Shown here: positions 1 to 6,318 of the stretch, one piece after another
Numbering within the stretch: the stretch's first letter is position 1
How the letters are laid out: each line of letters starts with the position of its first letter
Virus record (IMG/VR): IMGVR_UViG_3300021519_000014
Span: 1-53,474 of that record
Strand: one strand, 5' to 3'
DNA length: 53,474 nt
Source: a virus
Notes under the pieces: model-generated
Told to the model about the DNA's origin: nothing
Database searches by the model: none
Seen by the model: the letters and a program-made list of their open reading frames with translations, nothing else
Translations under genes and position numbers: made by a program

Positions 1-554
1 GGGGGCGTCAGGCCACGTGTCACCGTCTCGTGCGAGCGCCGGCGGCGGATGTTGGTCACCATCGTGTAGGTGACGCCGTATTTCGTGGCCGCCGTGCCGT
101 GGTCGTCGGGGTCGAGGTAGATCGCGCGCACCTTCTCGTCGTCGCGGGGGGCGCCGCGGGGGATGTCTCCCTTGAAGGGCACGCGCGCGCCGACGCGGCG
201 GTTCTTGACGTGCAGCACCATCTGGTAGCTGAGGCCGTACCCGGCCGCGATCTCGTCGTAGGCCCGGGGGTCGGCCAAGATGCCCTTCACGACCTCGGGG
301 TCGAGGGACTGCCGCGCGCCGCGGGGGATGTCCCCCCCGAAGGCGACGTCCCCGTGCAGGCGCCGGGACTTGATCATGGCGATGGCCTGATACGTCATCC
401 CGCAGGCCTCCGCGATCTCCCGATACGGGCGCGCGTCGGCCAGCACCTCCCGCACGGCGTCGGGGGGCATCCGCTGTTTGAGCAGGGCCGCGATGTCGGA
501 GGCCTCCATGACCTCCCCCGCGCCGGGGGAGCGGGCAATGATCCACGGGTGCAT
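1..554 (-). CDS. Triple helix-turn-helix DNA-binding protein (partial, runs off left edge)
   Basis: The minus strand is open from about 569 to the left edge with no stop, giving at least 184 residues. The protein holds three similar units of about 50 residues, each with the pattern EIAxxxGxxYQxVxxxKxRR followed by a linker containing GDIPRGA (seen in two linkers). Examples are REIAEACGMTYQAIAMIKSR and DEIAAGYGLSYQMVLHVKNR. These look like HTH units used in series to read DNA, as in phage regulators and in the DNA-binding tails of HNH enzymes. Start 554 is preferred because GAGG lies nine bases upstream; ATGs at 563 and 569 are alternatives. It is transcribed away from the early operon across the control region at 555-987, so a regulatory role is plausible but inferred. 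The C-terminus is outside the window, so a catalytic domain there cannot be excluded. Confidence 0.75.
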   Translation of the reverse strand, partial: MHPWIIARSPGAGEVMEASDIAALLKQRMPPDAVREVLADARPYREIAEACGMTYQAIAMIKSRRLHGDVAFGGDIPRGARQSLDPEVVKGILADPRAYDEIAAGYGLSYQMVLHVKNRRVGARVPFKGDIPRGAPRDDEKVRAIYLDPDDHGTAATKYGVTYTMVTNIRRRRSHETVTRGLTP

Positions 555-690
555 GTCGTTCATCCTCATGTTGGTTACGAAAAGTAAGAGACCGTCGGAC
601 TGAGTAGACGTGTTTTCGCAAACTTTCCTCTAAGGAGTTGCAAGATAGGCCGTCCGCCGCAGTGGCGCAACAGAGGGAAAGCGGTGCGGT

Positions 691-742
691 AATATATCTA
701 TATATATACTCTCTCTCTCTCTCTCTTTATATATATATATAG
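691..742. repeat. (TA)n-(CT)9-(TA)n simple-sequence tract, possible hairpin/unwinding element
   Basis: An AT-rich alternation (691-708) is followed by nine CT units (709-726) and a second TA run (728-742). The two TA arms are self-complementary and could pair across the CT loop. This is the most AT-rich and lowest-complexity spot in a strongly GC-rich genome. It lies between divergent transcription units. It could be an unwinding element, an intrinsic terminator-like hairpin or simply a microsatellite; the sequence does not decide. Confidence 0.7.
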
Positions 743-856
743 ACGGTCTCTTTTCACCCGATCGATGCCCGGTTTCATTGCTTTTCAGGCAGAGACAACC
801 CCATCGGAAAATTAACGCGCTCAGGCCGCTTTCCGCGCTCGGCGCGGCACCTCGGC

Positions 857-867
857 GACAGCCTGTC
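857..867. promoter_or_regulatory. Candidate operator 2, GACA-N3-TGTC
   Basis: The palindrome is GACAG-C-CTGTC. Its core GACA-N3-TGTC is the same as in the longer palindrome centred on 942, with centres 80 bp apart. It sits just downstream of a minus-strand TATAAT at 874-879, where a bound repressor would block leftward initiation. Operator function is inferred. Confidence 0.4.
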
Positions 868-873
868 AGGCCC

Positions 874-879
874 ATTATA
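874..879 (-). promoter_or_regulatory. Candidate leftward -10 box (TATAAT)
   Basis: Read on the minus strand, 879 to 874 is a perfect TATAAT. I see no good -35 box at the usual distance, so it would need an activator, or may be fortuitous. It is the only clear candidate for leftward transcription towards the triple-HTH gene. Confidence 0.3.
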
Positions 880-929
880 CGAAAACCCCAACATACAGAC
901 GACGAGACATACGCACAGAGCCTCATTTT

Positions 930-955
930 CCTGTTTGACAGATTGTCAAAACAGG
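930..955. promoter_or_regulatory. Candidate operator 1, long inverted repeat over the -35 box
   Basis: The left arm is CCTGTTTGACA (930-940), the spacer GAT, and the right arm TGTCAAAACAGG (944-955). The arms match except for one extra base. The core TTTGACA-GAT-TGTCAAA is perfect. The left arm contains the -35 hexamer of the early promoter, so a dimeric repressor bound here would exclude RNA polymerase. Confidence 0.6.
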
Positions 956-963
956 GGGTATAA
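935..963 (+). promoter_or_regulatory. Early rightward promoter, sigma70-like
   Basis: TTGACA at 935-940 is separated by 17 bases from GTATAA at 958-963 (or 18 bases from TATAAG). Transcription would start near 970 and read the first small gene at 988 and the operon behind it. The -35 lies inside the palindrome 930-955. Confidence 0.65.
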
Positions 964-987
964 GGGGGCATCAACAAGGAGATCGAG

Positions 988-1128
988 ATGGTTGTCACTG
1001 CCACCACCGCCGCCGAAGCCGCCGCCCTCGCCGCCCAGCTCCGCGTCCTCTACGCCAACACCGACTGGGCCGTCTGCATCCTGCGCCCCCTCTTCGAGGG
1101 TGAACTGTATCGCGTCATCGTCGGCTAA
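988..1128 (+). CDS. Small early protein, 46 residues, unknown
   Basis: ATG at 988 follows a good AAGGAG site (975-980) and the early promoter, making this the first gene of the rightward operon. The protein is Ala-rich at the N-terminus (TTAAEAAALAAQ) and ends LFEGELYRVIVG. No domain is recognised. The strong ribosome site, the position directly behind the promoter and the 5-base gap to the next gene support it. Function unknown. Confidence 0.65.
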   Translation: MVVTATTAAEAAALAAQLRVLYANTDWAVCILRPLFEGELYRVIVG

Positions 1129-1133
1129 CCGAC

Positions 1134-1391
1134 ATGCACACCCTCACCGCCTACTGCCCCCTCGGCCTCGGCGAGATCGCAGTCGAGATCACCTACCGCT
1201 TCACCCCCGGGCGCCCGGCGCGGGGCCCCTCCTACGCCAGCGGCGGCGAGCCCGCCGATCCCCCGGAAGTCGAGTTCATCTCGGCCAGCACCACGATCAA
1301 CGACGATCTCGTCAAGCTGATGGTGACCGAGTGGGCCGAGGAGTGGATCGGCAACGACGGCTTCGACGAGGCAGTTGACAGGGCCTCCTGA
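1134..1391 (+). CDS. Small early protein, 85 residues, unknown
   Basis: The ORF begins MHTLTAYCPLGLGEIAVEIT and has an acidic C-terminal half (VTEWAEEWIGNDGFDEAV). It starts five bases after the preceding stop, fitting a translationally coupled early operon. Its last codons contain a -35 hexamer (1375-1380) of a promoter for the next gene. No known family is recognised. Confidence 0.6.
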   Translation: MHTLTAYCPLGLGEIAVEITYRFTPGRPARGPSYASGGEPADPPEVEFISASTTINDDLVKLMVTEWAEEWIGNDGFDEAVDRAS

Positions 1392-1403
1392 CTGCCCCAT
1401 ATT
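1375..1403 (+). promoter_or_regulatory. Internal early promoter A, inside the end of the preceding gene
   Basis: TTGACA (1375-1380), 17-base spacer, CATATT (1398-1403). The spacer and downstream sequence through GACATCGAATAGGAGATA are almost the same as at 2725-2778 in front of another gene. Conservation of the whole block, including the ribosome site, indicates a duplicated regulatory cassette rather than chance. Confidence 0.6.
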
Positions 1404-1428
1404 CAGGACATCGAATAGGAGATAACGA

Positions 1429-2334
1429 ATGTCTGACCTCAACGACCGCCTCGACGACATCTTCGGTGACGACCTCGCCAACGTGCCCTTCGGCAAGCCA
1501 AAGGCCCTCCCGCAGGACGCCGCCAGCGTCCGCATCCGCGAGACGACCCCGGAATTCGCCGAGCGGTGCCCCAAGTGCCGCGGCACCGGCAGCTTCACCA
1601 GCTACTCCGGGCGCCCGCTGGGCCAGTGCTTCGCCTGCAAGGGTAAGGGCAGCAAGACCTTCAAGACCAGCCCCGAGGCCCGCACGGCCGCCCGCCAGCG
1701 CACGGCCGTCGCCAAGGCCTCGGTCGTCGCCGACCATCAGGCCGAGCTGAAGTGGCTGGGCGACACCCTCGCCCGCCGCGACCGGCTCCCCGAGGGCTAC
1801 GCCACGATGCTGGCCGACTTCCAGACGCGCCTGCTGGGCGGCCACGCGCTGTCGGACAACCAGATGGCGGTGATCGCCAAGGGCATGGCCCGCAGCGCCC
1901 AGTGGGCTGTGGAGCGCGTCCAGAAGCAGGTTGAGCAGGCGGTGGCCCTTGACGTCACGGCCATCCGCACGGTGCTCCAGACCCGCAAGAAGGTCATGGT
2001 GGCGCTGTTCACGTTCAGCCTCGCCCCGGCTCACGGCAACAACCCGGGCGCGATCTACGTCAAGGACAACGGCGCGTACGTCGGCAAGATCCCCGCGGGC
2101 GCCTCGACCTTCGCTCCCGGCCGCGACTTCGACCAGAGCCGCCTCCCGGCCCTCGTCGAGGCGATGGCGGACCCGGCAGCGGCCGTGAAGGCCGACGCCG
2201 CCCGCCGCGCCCAGCAGCTGCTGGAGGATCCCGGCATGAGCATCCCCTGCGGCTGCTGCGGCCTGACCCTCACGAACCCCGAGAGCATCGCCCGCGGGAT
2301 CGGCCCGATCTGCGCCGGAAAGTGGGGGTTCTGA
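1429..2334 (+). CDS. Zinc-ribbon phage protein with C-terminal DUF6011-like motif
   Basis: The 301-residue protein has a DnaJ-like zinc motif near residues 47-70 (CPKCRGTG and CFACKGKG). The central region is helical and Lys/Arg-rich. A second Cys cluster lies at the very end (IPCGCCGLTLTNPESIARGI, then GPICAGKWGF), the pattern of DUF6011. Proteins of this type are common in early regions of phages of GC-rich bacteria and are presumed nucleic-acid or protein binding; no enzyme activity is known to me. The start has GGAGA just upstream, and promoter A precedes it. It overlaps the next ATG by one base (TGATG). Confidence 0.75.
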   Translation: MSDLNDRLDDIFGDDLANVPFGKPKALPQDAASVRIRETTPEFAERCPKCRGTGSFTSYSGRPLGQCFACKGKGSKTFKTSPEARTAARQRTAVAKASVVADHQAELKWLGDTLARRDRLPEGYATMLADFQTRLLGGHALSDNQMAVIAKGMARSAQWAVERVQKQVEQAVALDVTAIRTVLQTRKKVMVALFTFSLAPAHGNNPGAIYVKDNGAYVGKIPAGASTFAPGRDFDQSRLPALVEAMADPAAAVKADAARRAQQLLEDPGMSIPCGCCGLTLTNPESIARGIGPICAGKWGF

Positions 2335-2555
2335 TGGCCCAACCCCCGCTCACCCCCGAGCAACGCCAGCGGCAGCGAGAGGGGATGCGCCGCTGGCAGG
2401 CCTCGCGCACCCTTGAAGAGAAGGAGGCCGCCAGCCTCAAGGCGCGAGAGAGATATCTCAAGACGCAGCAGGCGCGGCGCCAGAAGGCCGGCAAGTTGCG
2501 GGGGCGGATAGCCCTCCTCAACTGGGTCGTCTCCGACGACGAGGAAGACCGCTAG
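2334..2555 (+). CDS. Small basic protein, 73 residues (paralogue of the next gene)
   Basis: It begins MAQPPLTPEQRQRQREGMRR. A 'LTPxQRxxxMRRWxASRTxEExxA' pattern is shared with the gene at 2556, so the two are a tandem duplication. The N-terminal half is basic and helical; the tail is acidic (SDDEEDR). The start overlaps the previous stop as TGATG. Function unknown; a basic helix plus acidic tail would suit DNA or protein binding. Confidence 0.65.
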   Translation: MAQPPLTPEQRQRQREGMRRWQASRTLEEKEAASLKARERYLKTQQARRQKAGKLRGRIALLNWVVSDDEEDR

Positions 2556-2768
2556 ATGGCCAAGCTCACCCCCGGGCAGCGCGCGGAGAGCATGCGCCGC
2601 TGGCACGCCTCGCGCACCCCCGAAGAGCGGCGGGCCGTCGGGTTCAAGGGGTACATGACGCGCCAGAAGAACCGAGGCCTTACGGGGAGGCTGGTCGCCT
2701 CCAGCTGGGACCTCGACGACGAGGTTGACGACGCCTCCGGACTGCCCCATAATCGAGACATCGAATAG
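2556..2768 (+). CDS. Small basic protein, 70 residues (paralogue of preceding gene)
   Basis: It begins directly after the preceding stop with MAKLTPGQRAESMRRWHASR, matching its neighbour's N-terminus. The acidic end (DLDDEVDDASG) is encoded by DNA that also forms promoter B. The last residues (LPHNRDIE) are read straight through the promoter and TAG stop, so the 3' end of this gene may have been created by insertion or recruitment of the promoter block. No known domain. Confidence 0.6.
   Translation: MAKLTPGQRAESMRRWHASRTPEERRAVGFKGYMTRQKNRGLTGRLVASSWDLDDEVDDASGLPHNRDIE
2725..2753 (+). promoter_or_regulatory. Internal early promoter B, inside the end of the preceding gene
   Basis: TTGACG (2725-2730), 17-base spacer, CATAAT (2748-2753). 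It matches promoter A at about 38 of 42 positions through the ribosome site. It would drive the gene at 2780. Confidence 0.6.
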
Positions 2769-2779
2769 GAGATATCATA

Positions 2780-3046
2780 ATGGCTCAGATCAGCACCCGC
2801 CGCGTCACTTGGAGTTCCATCGTCGGCGCGGCCGCCTTCCGCGAGGGCATCGAGGACTATCAGGCGGGCCGCGCCCCCGACTACGACAGGGACAAGAACT
2901 TCTGGCAGTACGAGCGCGGCCGGCAGTACGCCGCCGCCTGCGCCGGCCTCGGCCGCGCGCCGCAGCCCACTCGCAGCGGGCGCAGTGTCAGCCGGTTCGC
3001 CATCGCCGACTTCGGCCGCCAGTACGGCCCCAACGGCATCCTCTAG
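2780..3046 (+). CDS. Conserved-looking small protein, 88 residues, FxxGxxDY/WQYERGRQ motif
   Basis: The core reads FREGIEDYQAGRAPDYD then NFWQYERGRQYAAACAG, a pattern seen in small phage proteins of unknown role. A clear GGAGA site precedes the ATG, and promoter B lies 26 bases upstream. Gene spacing on both sides is 12 bases. No function assigned. Confidence 0.65.
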   Translation: MAQISTRRVTWSSIVGAAAFREGIEDYQAGRAPDYDRDKNFWQYERGRQYAAACAGLGRAPQPTRSGRSVSRFAIADFGRQYGPNGIL

Positions 3047-3058
3047 GGAGATAGGATC

Positions 3059-3244
3059 ATGATCAATCTGCTTACCGCCATCGACTACGAGGCCACGTAC
3101 TGGAAGTGGCTGAGGTACACCGCGGCCGCGCGCCGGCTCGACGCCCAGAACCCCGACGACACCCGCAAGGTGTTCACGCAGCTCTACCGTGCGCTTGCGG
3201 GCGACGACGTAGTCGTCCGCTTCCCCGGCGAGAGGAGCCTGTGA
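3059..3244 (+). CDS. Small early protein, 61 residues, unknown
   Basis: It starts MINLLTAIDYEATYWKWLRY after a GGGAGATAGG ribosome site. The stop overlaps the next ATG as TGATG, indicating coupled translation. It is aromatic-rich at the N-terminus, with no signal peptide or recognised domain. Confidence 0.6.
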   Translation: MINLLTAIDYEATYWKWLRYTAAARRLDAQNPDDTRKVFTQLYRALAGDDVVVRFPGERSL

Positions 3245-3600
3245 TGGACTACGCAGAGATCTGGGCCGAGGCGTGGACGGCCGGCATCATGGCCGGCCTC
3301 GCCTGCCGCCCCACCCCGATGGTCGTCGAGTATCACAAAAGCAAGACCCTGTACGTCGTCGAAATCGTCGACGACGGCGCCTGCGGCTTCGCTTGGATCA
3401 AGATCCGGCCCGCCAATGCCAAACTGGCGCGCTGGCTGAAGGCGCAGAAGCTCGGCCACAAAGCCTACAACGGCGGCTGGGACGTCAGCGTCCACGACTT
3501 CGGCCAGAGCTTGGAGCGCAAGGCAAGCGCCGCGCGCGCCACGGCCGCCGTGCTGGTCAAGCACGGCATCGACGCAACCTCTTACAACAGGATGGACTGA
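3244..3600 (+). CDS. Early protein, 118 residues, unknown
   Basis: ATG at 3244 overlaps the preceding stop by one base, and AGAGGAG lies 8 bases upstream. The protein begins MDYAEIWAEAWTAGIMAGLA and has a beta-rich middle (TLYVVEIVDDGACGFAWIKI) then a basic helical part. The C-terminus carries VLVKHGIDATSYNRMD. No known family is recognised. It ends one base before the repeat protein at 3602. Confidence 0.6.
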   Translation: MDYAEIWAEAWTAGIMAGLACRPTPMVVEYHKSKTLYVVEIVDDGACGFAWIKIRPANAKLARWLKAQKLGHKAYNGGWDVSVHDFGQSLERKASAARATAAVLVKHGIDATSYNRMD

Positions 3601-3601
3601 A

Positions 3602-4936
3602 ATGGCCAAGATCGTTCGTATGCCGACGCAGGCGAAGGGCGGCATCACACCCGCCGAGAAGCAGTTGATGGACGAGCATGCGAAGCTCTGGATCTCCCGG
3701 GCGATGCGCACGGACCCCATCGAACCCGCCAAGATCGTTCCGGCAATCGAAGGCATATACGCCGCCGCCGGTTTGAAGAAGCCGCGCGTCGTCATCGTGC
3801 CGTCGCCTCTCGTCATGGCGTTCGCATACGGAGCTGCCGCCGCAATCTGGTACGCCCACACGGCGACCCGCGCGGCGACCCGCGCGGCGACCCGCGCGGC
3901 GACCCACGCGGCGACCGACGCGGCGACCGACGCGGCGACCGACGCGGCGACCCGCGCGGCGACCCGCGCGGCGACCCACGCGGCGACCCACGCGGCGACC
4001 TACGCGGCGACCGACGCGGCGACCTACGCGGCGACCTACGCGGCGACCGACGCGGCGACCCGCGCGGCGACCGACGCGGCGACCGGCGCGGCGACCTACG
4101 CGGCGACCCGCGCGGCGACCCGCGCGGCGACCCGCGCGGCGACCGACGCGGCGACCGACGCGGCGACCGACGCGGCGACCCGCGCGGCGACCGACGCGGC
4201 GATCTACGAGGCGACCGACGCGGCGATCTACGAGGCGACCGACGAGGCGACCCGCGCGGCCTGCTACGATCTGGCGGGGGCTTCTGGGTTAGCGTGCGCC
4301 TCTGAGTGGACGCGCGTTTATCAGGGTGGGAATACGTGGGCCCCATACGAGGCTTACTTGACCGCCGCCCGAGACATTTTGGGGCTGCGCCTGCCGCCGC
4401 ATACAGGCTACGCCGCGTGGGAACAGGCTGCGATCCACGGCGGCTTTCGGGTGATGCACCCGGAATTCTGCATTGTCTCGGACTTCCCTGAAATACTGAA
4501 GGTCGACGCGGAGAACCGGCCCCACTGTGAGACGGGCCCCTCGCATCGGTGGCGCGACGGGTGGTCGCTTTATCATTGGCACGGCGTGAAGATCCCGGCC
4601 GAGTGGATTGAAAACAAGGCCTCGCTCACGGCGAAGACCGCGTTGACGTGGCCCAACGTCGAGCAGCGCCGCGCGGCTTGCGAGATATTGAGCTGGGCCG
4701 TGGTCTTGAAAGAACTGAAGGCCAAGACAATTGACCGCGACGACGACCCTGAGATCGGCGAGCTTGTCGAAGTAACGCTCGAAGGCAGCCGCGAGAGGTT
4801 CATCAAAGTATTGTGCGGAACTTCGCGTGAATTTGCGTTGCCGGTGCCCCCCGAAACCAAAACGGCGTTGGAAGGGAATGCTTGGTCCTACGGCGTCGAA
4901 CCTGATCTTCTCAAGCACATCGAAGTGAGGACGTGA
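3602..4936 (+). CDS. DUF6745-like protein with an alanine-rich tetrapeptide repeat domain
   Basis: Three parts are visible. Residues about 1-85 form an N-terminal region. About residues 87-220 consist of some 33 tandem tetrapeptides of type A-A-T-X, where X is Arg, Asp, His, Tyr or Gly, ending in degenerate copies (AAIY, EATD). The C-terminal half (about 230-444) contains GPSHRWRDGWSLYHWHGVKI followed by PAEWI, typical of the DUF6745/leucine-rich-repeat-like family in phages and actinobacteria. The next gene (4939) belongs to a family I associate with this one. Function unknown. The repeat is coded by a 12-bp DNA unit, so copy number could change easily by slippage. Confidence 0.7.
   Translation: MAKIVRMPTQAKGGITPAEKQLMDEHAKLWISRAMRTDPIEPAKIVPAIEGIYAAAGLKKPRVVIVPSPLVMAFAYGAAAAIWYAHTATRAATRAATRAATHAATDAATDAATDAATRAATRAATHAATHAATYAATDAATYAATYAATDAATRAATDAATGAATYAATRAATRAATRAATDAATDAATDAATRAATDAAIYEATDAAIYEATDEATRAACYDLAGASGLACASEWTRVYQGGNTWAPYEAYLTAARDILGLRLPPHTGYAAWEQAAIHGGFRVMHPEFCIVSDFPEILKVDAENRPHCETGPSHRWRDGWSLYHWHGVKIPAEWIENKASLTAKTALTWPNVEQRRAACEILSWAVVLKELKAKTIDRDDDPEIGELVEVTLEGSRERFIKVLCGTSREFALPVPPETKTALEGNAWSYGVEPDLLKHIEVRT
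3859..4262 (+). repeat. 12-bp tandem repeat array, about 33 copies
   Basis: The unit is GCGGCGACC plus one variable codon (CGC, GAC, CAC, TAC or GGC). The first nine bases are nearly invariant to about 4198; then ATC/GAG variants appear. Variation is confined to the first two bases of the last codon. It lies wholly inside the gene at 3602-4936. Confidence 0.9.
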
Positions 4937-4938
4937 AC

Positions 4939-5277
4939 ATGAAGACTTTTAACAACCTCTGCGCGCAGGGTGACATTTTGATCCAGCGCGTCGACAAGCT
5001 GCCCCCCGGCGTCGTGCCGGTGGCCCCCGAGAACGGCCGTGTGATCGTGACCCACAGCGAGACGGGCCACCATCACGTCATGCTGGCCGAGCGGACCAAG
5101 GCCTACAAGCTGCCTGACGCGATCATGGACATCTTCCTCACCGTCGAGGAGGGCGACACGCTGGAGCACCTGCGGGCGCACGACACCCACGAGAGCATCC
5201 TCTTCAAGCCCGGCATCTATCACGTCCGGCGCCAGCGAGAGTACACGCCGGAAGGCTTTCGGCGCGTGGAGGACTGA
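4939..5277 (+). CDS. Conserved phage protein, 112 residues, unknown
   Basis: ATG at 4939 is preferred over GTG at 4933 because GAGG lies eight bases upstream. The protein begins MKTFNNLCAQGDILIQRVDK and contains HSETGHHHVM, a His-rich loop that could bind metal, then beta-rich segments ending YHVRRQREYTPEGFRRVED. The fold looks like a small beta barrel or cupin-like unit, though I cannot prove it. It directly follows the DUF6745-like gene, and the two probably act together. Confidence 0.65.
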   Translation: MKTFNNLCAQGDILIQRVDKLPPGVVPVAPENGRVIVTHSETGHHHVMLAERTKAYKLPDAIMDIFLTVEEGDTLEHLRAHDTHESILFKPGIYHVRRQREYTPEGFRRVED

Positions 5278-5280
5278 ATC

Positions 5281-5589
5281 ATGCGCGGACCTCACCCCCA
5301 CCTCAACCCGTGCATCATAGAGGGAAAGGAGCGCCAGCAGCTGCAGGCTGCCATCGACCGCCTTGAGCGGCTGAAGGACAAAGAGTGGTGCCACGACGCC
5401 CTGCTCGTCCTCGACGCCGCCCGGAAGCATCTGGAGACGCTGCCCCAGCCCGCTATCAAGTTCAGGGTGACGGCGACTCGCGGGGAACGGGCGCGGCGTA
5501 GAGATTTCGACACCCGGTATGACGCTGTCGCGTGGGTCACGACCAACCTCTGGGTCTACAACAGCTTCAGCATCGACGAGGTCGAGTGA
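5281..5589 (+). CDS. Early protein, 102 residues, unknown
   Basis: It starts three bases after the previous stop. An N-terminal helical part (KERQQLQAAIDRLERLKDKE) is followed by a C-terminal beta-rich part (FDTRYDAVAWVTTNLWVYNS). The stop overlaps the next ATG as TGATG. No domain is recognised. Confidence 0.55.
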   Translation: MRGPHPHLNPCIIEGKERQQLQAAIDRLERLKDKEWCHDALLVLDAARKHLETLPQPAIKFRVTATRGERARRRDFDTRYDAVAWVTTNLWVYNSFSIDEVE

Positions 5590-5846
5590 TGCTGACCATC
5601 CACGACTGCACTTTTCAGGTGAGCTGGAAAGGCTGGGGGCCGTTCACGCCGCACGCCGAGCGCGTGGCGGTGGGCATCATGGTCGAGCTGCAGGAGATGA
5701 GCCCCGAGGGCGTCCAGCGGCTCGCGCGGTCCCCGCGCGAGCTGACCCTGACCGGGCGCGTCGCGCGCGCCCACCTCGCCGTCATCCTCGCACACCGCAA
5801 GCGGGCCACGCCCAAGCACGCCGACATCGTTCTGGAGGCCCTGTGA
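5589..5846 (+). CDS. Early protein, 85 residues, unknown
   Basis: It begins MLTIHDCTFQVSWKGWGPFT. The 3' end overlaps the next gene as GTGA, and the 5' end overlaps the previous as TGATG, so it is embedded in a coupled string. A helical basic C-terminus (ARAHLAVILAHRKRATPKHA) is visible. No function can be assigned. Confidence 0.55.
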   Translation: MLTIHDCTFQVSWKGWGPFTPHAERVAVGIMVELQEMSPEGVQRLARSPRELTLTGRVARAHLAVILAHRKRATPKHADIVLEAL

Positions 5847-6082
5847 CCAGCGTCCCCGCGCCGGGCGACCCTCGCCGGCTTGCCCGGATTGGGCACCTGC
5901 TCTACGGCGCGCAGCACATCGAGTATCTTTCTCGCATCCTCGGTGTCGACCGCAAGACCGTGTACCGCTGGCGCCGCGGCGTCACGCCCGTCCCCGGCTA
6001 CGTCTGGGAGCCGCTCAAGGTCGCGCTGATGAAGCGCCGCAACGACATCGGCATCGTATTGGAGGGGATCGACAGTGAGTGA
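5843..6082 (+). CDS. Small HTH DNA-binding protein, 79 residues
   Basis: Start is GTG at 5843, overlapping the previous stop (GTGA). Residues about 25-50 read QHIEYLSRILGVDRKTVYRW followed by RRG, a Cro/C1-type helix-turn-helix in which the second helix would be DRKTVYRWRRG. The C-terminus is helical. It may control phage genes, including the palindromic sites at 857-955, but no direct link is visible. Confidence 0.6.
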   Translation: MTSVPAPGDPRRLARIGHLLYGAQHIEYLSRILGVDRKTVYRWRRGVTPVPGYVWEPLKVALMKRRNDIGIVLEGIDSE

Positions 6083-6308
6083 CAAGATCGTGACCCGCTT
6101 CGTCCTCGCCGCGGGCATCGTCCTGCTCTGCGCGGGAGCCAGCTGGCAGGTGCAGGAGTGGGACGGTGCGGCGTGGGCCCCGGCCGTCACGCCCAAGGGC
6201 CACACGGTGGTCGTCAACGCCGAGAAGACGGCCTGCGAGCTGGACCTCGCGAGCCTCTCGACGGTCAAGCCGTCGGGGACCCGCCTGCGGTGCGCCAAAA
6301 CGAAGTGA
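6075..6308 (+). CDS. Small membrane or exported protein, 77 residues
   Basis: The N-terminus has a positive residue and a hydrophobic segment (VTRFVLAAGIVLLCAGASWQ), fitting a signal anchor or signal peptide. The rest is short and soluble with two cysteines (TACELDL and LRCAKTK). It overlaps the HTH gene by eight bases. Role unknown; superinfection exclusion or envelope function are possibilities only. Confidence 0.55.
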   Translation: MSDKIVTRFVLAAGIVLLCAGASWQVQEWDGAAWAPAVTPKGHTVVVNAEKTACELDLASLSTVKPSGTRLRCAKTK

Positions 6309-6318
6309 GGAATACGTC

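Noticed and set aside
30-587. Plus-strand ORF of 185 codons
   Set aside because: It is the antisense of the triple-HTH gene; composition (Val/Gly/His/Arg) is typical of a GC-rich shadow, and the minus frame shows clear HTH repeats.
930-955. FixK/FNR or LexA box
   Set aside because: TTGAC and GTCAA are separated by five bases rather than four, and CTGT/ACAG spacing does not fit a LexA box; a phage repressor site is more likely.
630-1007. Minus-strand ORF of 125 codons across the TA/CT tract
   Set aside because: It translates the simple repeat (SIYIYKERERES) and covers the promoter and operators; no ribosome site or homology pattern.
3859-4262. CRISPR-like or diversity-generating array
   Set aside because: Units are 12 bp without spacers, in frame in a gene, and no reverse transcriptase or Cas gene is in the window.
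3813-4346. Antisense ORF with RGSPRRSP repeats
   Set aside because: It is simply the complement of the 12-bp repeat array in the plus-strand gene.
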